A stretch of DNA of 64,000 nt. It comes from Lachnospiraceae bacterium. GTDB taxonomy: Bacteria > Bacillota > Clostridia > Lachnospirales > Lachnospiraceae. The DNA is taken from contig JAFRSU010000072.1 of assembly GCA_017427415.1 (NCBI GenBank), positions 1 to 64,000 of the forward strand. Direction: 5' to 3'. The notes below the pieces were generated by a model. It saw only the letters and a program-made list of their open reading frames with translations. It did no database searches and was not told the DNA's origin. Position numbers and translations under genes: made by a program. Shown here piece by piece: positions 59,564 through 64,000 of the stretch. The first letter of the stretch is position 1. The number at the start of each line of letters is the position of its first letter.

Positions 59564-60319
59564 TCAAAGGCTGACTTTGATATTCAGCTTGCCTTTTCTG
59601 CTGGTCCCGACCACTTCCGAAAGCTTAAACCTTCCGAAGCCCCTGACCGTTACCACGTCGTCCTGTTTTAAGGGAAGCGATGTATTCTCGGTCTGCTTAC
59701 CGTTTACAAATACTTTCTTCTGGGCAAAGTATTCTGATGCCGCACTTCGGGACATGTTATAGACCTTTGCTATCACCGCATCCACACGTTCCGAAGGTAC
59801 CTGTATCAATTTTCCCGTTTCAAAGCCCTTCGGTATCTCTTTTATCTCTTCCGCTTCCGCCCTGCGTACACTTACGGATGTGTGTTTGACGCTTATGAGG
59901 TTCTCTATGATAAAATCGGATATGCGGTTAAGGCAAAACAGATATGCCTTTTTGCCGGTAACTATTATGTCCCCGAGCAGGCTTCTCTCTATCCCGAGGC
60001 TCATGAGTGCCCCCAAGAAGTCCCTGTGGGTGAGGTCATCAGCGAACTTGTCCGCCAGTGGCGAGATAGCCAGCGTATCTATAGGGAAGTCCTCCTCATA
60101 TCCGAGTGTATCCGGATCTCCGAATCGTACCACGGCACGCTCCGCTGCTTCTATCCCGCCGAACACTGTGGGCTTAGCATATTCGAGACTGCGTTTTTCC
60201 TCGTAAAAAGAAGACAGTTCCGCCATCCCCAAAAAAGAAGTGAAAGTAAACTGTCCCTTTGTATAACTTCTGTCTGCCAGTTCGGCAAATCTTTTCTTTA
60301 ATAATTCTGTTTCGTCCAT
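59564..60319 (-). CDS. ylmH: YlmH-type RNA-binding protein with S4 domain
   Basis: 251 residues. The N-terminal YlmH domain (FTSFLGMAELSSFYEEKR, 'VVRFGDPDTLGYEEDFPI', 'SLGIERSLLGDIIVTG') is followed by a C-terminal S4 domain (~175-251): 'SERVDAVIAKVYNMSRSAASEYFAQKKVFVNGKQTENTS' and 'VVTVRGFGRFKLSEV'. YlmH proteins are tied to ribosome rescue/quality control and the cell-division gene cluster in Firmicutes. It lies 19 nt after coaX. Weak RBS before ATG. Confidence 0.93.
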   Translation of the reverse strand: MDETELLKKRFAELADRSYTKGQFTFTSFLGMAELSSFYEEKRSLEYAKPTVFGGIEAAERAVVRFGDPDTLGYEEDFPIDTLAISPLADKFADDLTHRDFLGALMSLGIERSLLGDIIVTGKKAYLFCLNRISDFIIENLISVKHTSVSVRRAEAEEIKEIPKGFETGKLIQVPSERVDAVIAKVYNMSRSAASEYFAQKKVFVNGKQTENTSLPLKQDDVVTVRGFGRFKLSEVVGTSRKGKLNIKVSL

Positions 60320-60337
60320 ATTGCAGATCCGTTTGGT

Positions 60338-61108
60338 TTATTTACAGTTCTTCTTATAGATGATCTCGAGGCCCTTCATGGTGAGTCTTCTGTCGTATTC
60401 ATCTATCATGTCGGTAGCATTTGCTATGATGGAGCCTAAACCTCCTGTAGCCACCACCTTCATTTCTTTAAGCCCGGTCTCTTCCTTGACTTTCCTTATT
60501 ATATACTCGGTCTGTCCTATGCAGCCGTAAAGTAAACCTGCCTGCATACTGGATACGGTATCGCTGGCGAGTATGGTCTCGGGGAGCTTAAGCTCTATCT
60601 CGGGGAGCTTGGCTGTATCATTCCAGAGAGCATTGGCACTGATACGTATGCCGGGTGCGGTGATACCGTAGCGGAAGGAGCCGTCCTCTTCTACCAGGTC
60701 GTATGTGGTAGCTGTACCATAGTCTATGACCATGGTATTACCACCGTAGATATGATATGCTGCTGCTAAGTCCACTATTCTGTCAGCGCCGGCTTCTTTT
60801 GTATTGGCCAGTCTTATCTTTATGCCGGTCTTAGTGCCGGCACCCACCTCCATGGGACGGATACCGGTTACCTTTATGATACCGTTTACAAGTGAATGCA
60901 TTATACCGGGCACTACGCTGGCCACTATACATCCATCTATGCATTCAACCGGGAGCCGGTTGATCCAGAGCTGCTCTCTTATCGCCGCACTGAACTCGTC
61001 CGATGTCCTCGGCAGCTTGGTGGTGATCGCAAAGAAGACCTTGAATTCACCGTTGTCTATAACCGCAAAATTCGTGTTTGTATTTCCTACATCTACTGCT
61101 AATAACAT
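60338..61108 (-). CDS. coaX: Type III pantothenate kinase
   Basis: A protein of 256 residues from ATG 61106-61108 (AAAGGAATTACACAA upstream); the open frame extends 16 codons further, overlapping the adjacent gene. Phosphorylates pantothenate in CoA synthesis. ASKHA ATPase motifs: '[17 protein letters not shown]', '[18 protein letters not shown]', '[15 protein letters not shown]', '[19 protein letters not shown]' and '[19 protein letters not shown]'. Length is normal for CoaX. Confidence 0.95.
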   Translation of the reverse strand: MLLAVDVGNTNTNFAVIDNGEFKVFFAITTKLPRTSDEFSAAIREQLWINRLPVECIDGCIVASVVPGIMHSLVNGIIKVTGIRPMEVGAGTKTGIKIRLANTKEAGADRIVDLAAAYHIYGGNTMVIDYGTATTYDLVEEDGSFRYGITAPGIRISANALWNDTAKLPEIELKLPETILASDTVSSMQAGLLYGCIGQTEYIIRKVKEETGLKEMKVVATGGLGSIIANATDMIDEYDRRLTMKGLEIIYKKNCK

Positions 61109-61128
61109 TTGTGTAATTCCTTTCATTT

Positions 61129-61416
61129 TTATGCTGTTTTCTCCGGAAGAACACATTCCAGAAACTCTATCTTTCCATCGCTATACCTAACGTTACAGCT
61201 TGCCATAAAAGGGAATTGATTACTGGCTGTCAATACTAAAGGAACAGAATTAAATCTCTCATCTGTATTGTCCACTCCTACAAAGCAGTATGCATGGTCT
61301 TCCATATCAGCATATGCAGGGCATGAAGTATCTCTATATTTCATAACAAATTCGCGACCAAGCTGCTCAATACACGCGTCCAAACCTATTTTTTTTGCTT
61401 CTTCAAAGGTCAACAT
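61129..61416 (-). CDS. Small hypothetical protein (95 residues)
   Basis: ATG at 61414-61416 with AAAGGGGGATTATT upstream. Sequence [20 protein letters not shown]...[20 protein letters not shown]...[15 protein letters not shown]; soluble, small alpha/beta. The stop is 20 nt before the preferred coaX start, so co-transcription is plausible. The region is more AT-rich than its neighbours, suggesting insertion or rapid evolution. No family recognised. Confidence 0.7.
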   Translation of the reverse strand: MLTFEEAKKIGLDACIEQLGREFVMKYRDTSCPAYADMEDHAYCFVGVDNTDERFNSVPLVLTASNQFPFMASCNVRYSDGKIEFLECVLPEKTA

Positions 61417-61470
61417 AATAATCCCCCTTTCTTTAGATTACAACCATATATTTACAATGTCAATAAAATA

Positions 61471-62463
61471 TTAATCCGACTTGCCCTGCAGTCTCTCCCC
61501 ATACCCTGCGAGACACTCCAGTATTTCTTCCTGAGTGAGACTATAGTTTATGTCTCGTCTGAGTCCTGCCGAGTATGGAAAGCCTTCCGTGTACCAGGCC
61601 ACATGCTTGCGCATCTCACGGACAGCTGTCCACTCTCCCTTTAGCTCTGTCAGCATCTTAAGGTGGCGAACTATCATGGCATACACCTCATCGAAACCCG
61701 GTTTACCGTATACCTCTTTTGCACCGTCTTTTTCTTTATCCGCAAAATACTGCTTTATATTTTTAAATATCCACGGGTTCCCCTGTGCTCCCCTGGCTAC
61801 CATGATGCCGTCGCAGCCTGTATATCTTAGCATCTTTTCCGCATCCTGCGGTGTAATTATATCCCCGTTCCCGATGACGGGTATACTTACTTTCTGCTTG
61901 ACAGCCGCTATGATATCCCAGTCCGCTTTACCACTGTAGTACTGCTCTCTGGTCCTTCCGTGCACCGCTATGGCGGATGCGCCGGCTTCTTCCATGGCTT
62001 TTGCGAACTCGGGTGCATTTGCATCCCCTGCTGCAAAACCTTTTCTGATCTTTACTGTCACAGGCTTCTTTACTGCCTTAACAACAGCCGAGACTACAGC
62101 CGATGCTGTTTTTACATCCTTCATCATAGCTGAGCCTTCACCGTTATTTACCACCTTCGGTACGGGACAGCCCATATTGATATCAAATATATCGAAGTTC
62201 CTGTCCTCTATCCTTTTTGCGGTTTCGGCCATGATATCCGGCTCACTGCCAAAAAGCTGGAGCGCCGTAGGGCGCTCCGCTTCATCGACTAAGAGCATGT
62301 CTTTTGTATTTGTATTATTGTAATGGATTCCTTTTGCACTCACCATCTCGGTGTATATGAGGTCTGCCCCCTGCTCCTTACACAGGATGCGGAAGGGCAT
62401 ATCCGTCACACCGGCCATGGGCCCGAGGCTAAGGAAGCCTACGTCTATATTACCTATCTGCAT
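61471..62463 (-). CDS. dus: tRNA-dihydrouridine synthase (DusB-like)
   Basis: A protein of 330 residues from ATG 62461-62463; the ribosome site GAGGTG is part of a dispersed repeat. FMN TIM barrel: 'LSLGPMAGVTDMPFRILCKE', catalytic Cys in 'DINMGCPVPKVVNNGEGSAMMKD', 'PVTVKIRKGF', 'AIAVHGRTREQYYSGKADWD', 'IPVIGNGDIITPQDAEKML', 'DGIMVARGAQGNPWIFKNI'. It reduces uridines in tRNA D-loops. DusB is the usual Clostridial form. Confidence 0.94.
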   Translation of the reverse strand: MQIGNIDVGFLSLGPMAGVTDMPFRILCKEQGADLIYTEMVSAKGIHYNNTNTKDMLLVDEAERPTALQLFGSEPDIMAETAKRIEDRNFDIFDINMGCPVPKVVNNGEGSAMMKDVKTASAVVSAVVKAVKKPVTVKIRKGFAAGDANAPEFAKAMEEAGASAIAVHGRTREQYYSGKADWDIIAAVKQKVSIPVIGNGDIITPQDAEKMLRYTGCDGIMVARGAQGNPWIFKNIKQYFADKEKDGAKEVYGKPGFDEVYAMIVRHLKMLTELKGEWTAVREMRKHVAWYTEGFPYSAGLRRDINYSLTQEEILECLAGYGERLQGKSD

Positions 62464-62469
62464 TAATAT

Positions 62470-62522
62470 ATTACACCTCATCAGTCTGCTAAAGCAGACA
62501 GCCTCCCCTCATGGGGAAGCCA
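62470..62522. repeat. Dispersed intergenic palindromic repeat before dus
   Basis: On the minus strand GGCTTCCCCATGAGGGGAGG then CTGTCTGC-TTTA-GCAGACTGATGAGGTG. A compact copy of the repeat in the asd leader; its right end carries the dus ribosome-binding site. Confidence 0.75.
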
Positions 62523-62523
62523 T

Positions 62524-63474
62524 TTACCAGTCGCTGTCCCAGTCCGTACTGCCGGAATCCCAGTCATCCCAGCTCGAATCACTCGATCCCGAATCCCAGT
62601 CATTATCACTGCTGCTTGAGGAACGGCTTTCCTGATACTCCCGGTATGCATCGCTGTTATAAAAGCTTGAGCCCCAGTCAGAATTCCATGACCCCTCATA
62701 GTAATAATCCTTGTTGGCATCATACATCGAGTCGGTAATGCTGTTATCTACTTCATACCAGTCATTTATCGCATCATCATAATAATACCAGTTATTACCC
62801 TGACGGAAGTACATATCATCATTGTACTTGTAATATCCGCTCGGGTGGTTGCGAGCTTCGGACATCTTCACATTCATAAATATGAAGCAGAATGCCATGA
62901 TAGATATCCATACGAGGATTGCTACACTCGAGGATCTGCAGCCTTTTCTGGCCGCGTCCGAGGAGTTTCGCGAGAAATTGCTTATAATACTGTTTGCAAA
63001 ACTGTTAGATGCATTAGTTCTGTTACTGCGTGTATAATAGCTTTCACGGCTGTTGCTATTTGACATATAAGGAGTACTTGATTTTCCGTCGGGATAGATA
63101 CCGCGGTTATGGCACTCCTCAAGGAGTTTTCCGTATATCTCATTTACGGCGTGACGTTCGTCCCTGCCCTTATATCTGACGGCTCTGGTACCGTCAGCCT
63201 TGTTCTTGTATACTACAACATCACCGTCGGGCGCCCTGTAGATACCGAAGGCCTTGGGATCCTTAAAGTCCACGCCGATAAAAAAGCGCATTCGGGCTAA
63301 AGGCATACCGCGCTCGGCACAGTATTCCTGAAGTTCTTCTATGGTCTGGGGATCGGTTATAATCCTTTCCTCATCCACAACGTATAAAGGATTTGAAGCC
63401 CCGCAGTTCGGGCACATCTTGTTATTGGTGGAGATAGTTGCTCCACAATATTCGCATTTACATGTTGATGCCAT
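62524..63474 (-). CDS. Zinc-ribbon membrane protein of unknown function
   Basis: A protein of 316 residues from ATG 63472-63474 (GAGAGGTGACGGAT upstream). N-terminal zinc ribbon 'CKCEYCGATISTNNKMCPNCG' (two CxxC pairs, ~5-27). A domain follows with 'MRFFIGVDFKDPKAFGIYRA' and 'GRDERHAVNEIYGKLLEEC'. One membrane helix is at ~185-208 (SSVAILVWISIMAFCFIFMNV). The extracytoplasmic part is Tyr/Trp/Asp/Ser-rich and ends in WDSDW-like repeats. Cytosolic ribbon with external tail suggests an envelope regulator, not identified. Confidence 0.85.
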   Translation of the reverse strand: MASTCKCEYCGATISTNNKMCPNCGASNPLYVVDEERIITDPQTIEELQEYCAERGMPLARMRFFIGVDFKDPKAFGIYRAPDGDVVVYKNKADGTRAVRYKGRDERHAVNEIYGKLLEECHNRGIYPDGKSSTPYMSNSNSRESYYTRSNRTNASNSFANSIISNFSRNSSDAARKGCRSSSVAILVWISIMAFCFIFMNVKMSEARNHPSGYYKYNDDMYFRQGNNWYYYDDAINDWYEVDNSITDSMYDANKDYYYEGSWNSDWGSSFYNSDAYREYQESRSSSSSDNDWDSGSSDSSWDDWDSGSTDWDSDW

Positions 63475-63552
63475 ATCCGTCACCTCTCTTCCTTATTTCG
63501 TATTTATATCATATCATTCTTTTTTTTACAGTACAATAGTAATATTGGGGAT

Positions 63553-63581
63553 TTGCTTCGATATAGGAAATATGGTAGAAT
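63553..63581 (+). promoter_or_regulatory. Promoter of the rightward acetyltransferase-like gene
   Basis: -35 TTGCTT (63553-63558), 17-nt spacer, -10 TAGAAT (63576-63581); ~50 nt before the ATG at 63,640. Confidence 0.6.
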
Positions 63582-63639
63582 AATATGCGGTATCCGGACA
63601 TTTATCTTTGGGTAATACCTTTCGGAAAGGAAATATACC

Positions 63640-64000
63640 ATGCACAAAGCAATGATAATTATAGAAAAAGAAGAAAAAATACCTGCACCTGTCATCGGAT
63701 GGGCTGAGTCTCATTCCGTTCCGATAGAATTCTGCCCTGATGATACCGATGCGGATAACGCTGACAGTAATAATACCGGCTCCGGATTTAAGTATGATTA
63801 TGTAATAACATATTCGTCAGATATCACTTTGGAATACCTTGAGATCATGTATTGTCACTCCCATGACCTCTCAGCTGTGATAGGTACTTCTTCCCGGCTG
63901 GTGATACGTGAGATATCCCCGGAGGATCTCGATAGCTACAAAGAACTGATAGATACCTTCCCCGATGCCGTATCAGACAGTACCCTTACAGGTCTCAGTA
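63640..64000 (+). CDS. Partial protein, probable GNAT-family acetyltransferase (N-terminal part)
   Basis: ATG at 63640-63642 with GGAAAGGAAATATACC upstream; the frame stays open to the window end (120 codons visible). Residues ~1-90 are an unassigned domain (MHKAMIIIEKEEKIPAPVIG). Near residues 93-110, 'LVIREISPEDLDSYKELIDT' is the typical first strand/helix of GNAT acetyltransferases. The catalytic part lies outside the window, so substrate and function cannot be judged. Confidence 0.6.
   Translation, partial: MHKAMIIIEKEEKIPAPVIGWAESHSVPIEFCPDDTDADNADSNNTGSGFKYDYVITYSSDITLEYLEIMYCHSHDLSAVIGTSSRLVIREISPEDLDSYKELIDTFPDAVSDSTLTGLS

Overview
The window fits a low-to-mid GC Firmicute, most likely a Lachnospiraceae-type Clostridium. 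The support is strong Shine-Dalgarno sites (GGAGG) before almost every gene, host genes with Clostridia-like sequences (rlmD, asd, ylmH, coaX, dus), surface proteins with Big_3-like domains plus BspA-type leucine-rich repeats, and dispersed palindromic intergenic repeats. No rRNA, tRNA, CRISPR array, integrase or transposase gene was seen.

Region 1 (1 to about 25,680) is most of a siphovirus prophage of HK97 type. Its late genes run leftward in the order terS, terL, a small ORF, portal, ClpP-like protease, capsid, head fiber, connector, head closure, gp10-like, a small Cys-rich membrane protein, tail terminator-like, major tail protein, tail chaperone G and its -1 frameshift product GT, a moron gene, tape measure, distal tail protein, tail hub and a partial tail protein. 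To their right lie HNH, a DUF1492/ArpU-like regulator, a SNF2 helicase, a VRR-NUC nuclease and a VapE/D5-like primase-helicase, also leftward. From 21,079 a second replication module points right: two small genes, DUF2800, DUF2815, a small membrane protein and a family A DNA polymerase. A 168-bp structured inverted-repeat region (20,869-21,036) separates the two. The prophage continues off the left edge, so lysis and integration genes and the left attachment site are not visible.

Region 2 (about 25,700-42,700) is a defence island. One leftward gene run starts at a promoter near 40,738 and encodes an NBR1-like Ig-domain protein, an excisionase-type HTH protein, a type I restriction-modification system (hsdM, hsdS, hsdR), a Hachiman-like pair (HamA/DUF1837 and HamB helicase), an Mrr-type restriction endonuclease, a phospholipase-D-like protein, a Schlafen/AlbA-type ATPase-like protein and an FAD oxidoreductase. 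To its right are small mobile-element genes with structured RNAs and a SymE-type toxin pair. The island abuts the 3' end of rlmD, which may be the integration target. The HamA nuclease motif looks degenerate, and two other nucleases follow in the same run.

Region 3 (42,746-64,000) is host chromosome: rlmD, a lipoprotein, two large paralogous surface proteins, a three-gene two-component operon (membrane pseudo-kinase-like sensor, histidine kinase, NarL/LuxR regulator), asd, ylmH, coaX, dus, a zinc-ribbon membrane protein and the start of a likely GNAT acetyltransferase. Four promoters here (lipoprotein, both surface proteins, the sensor operon) share one motif at a fixed distance from the -10 box. 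This points to a local regulon in which the two-component system drives its own operon and the neighbouring surface-protein genes.
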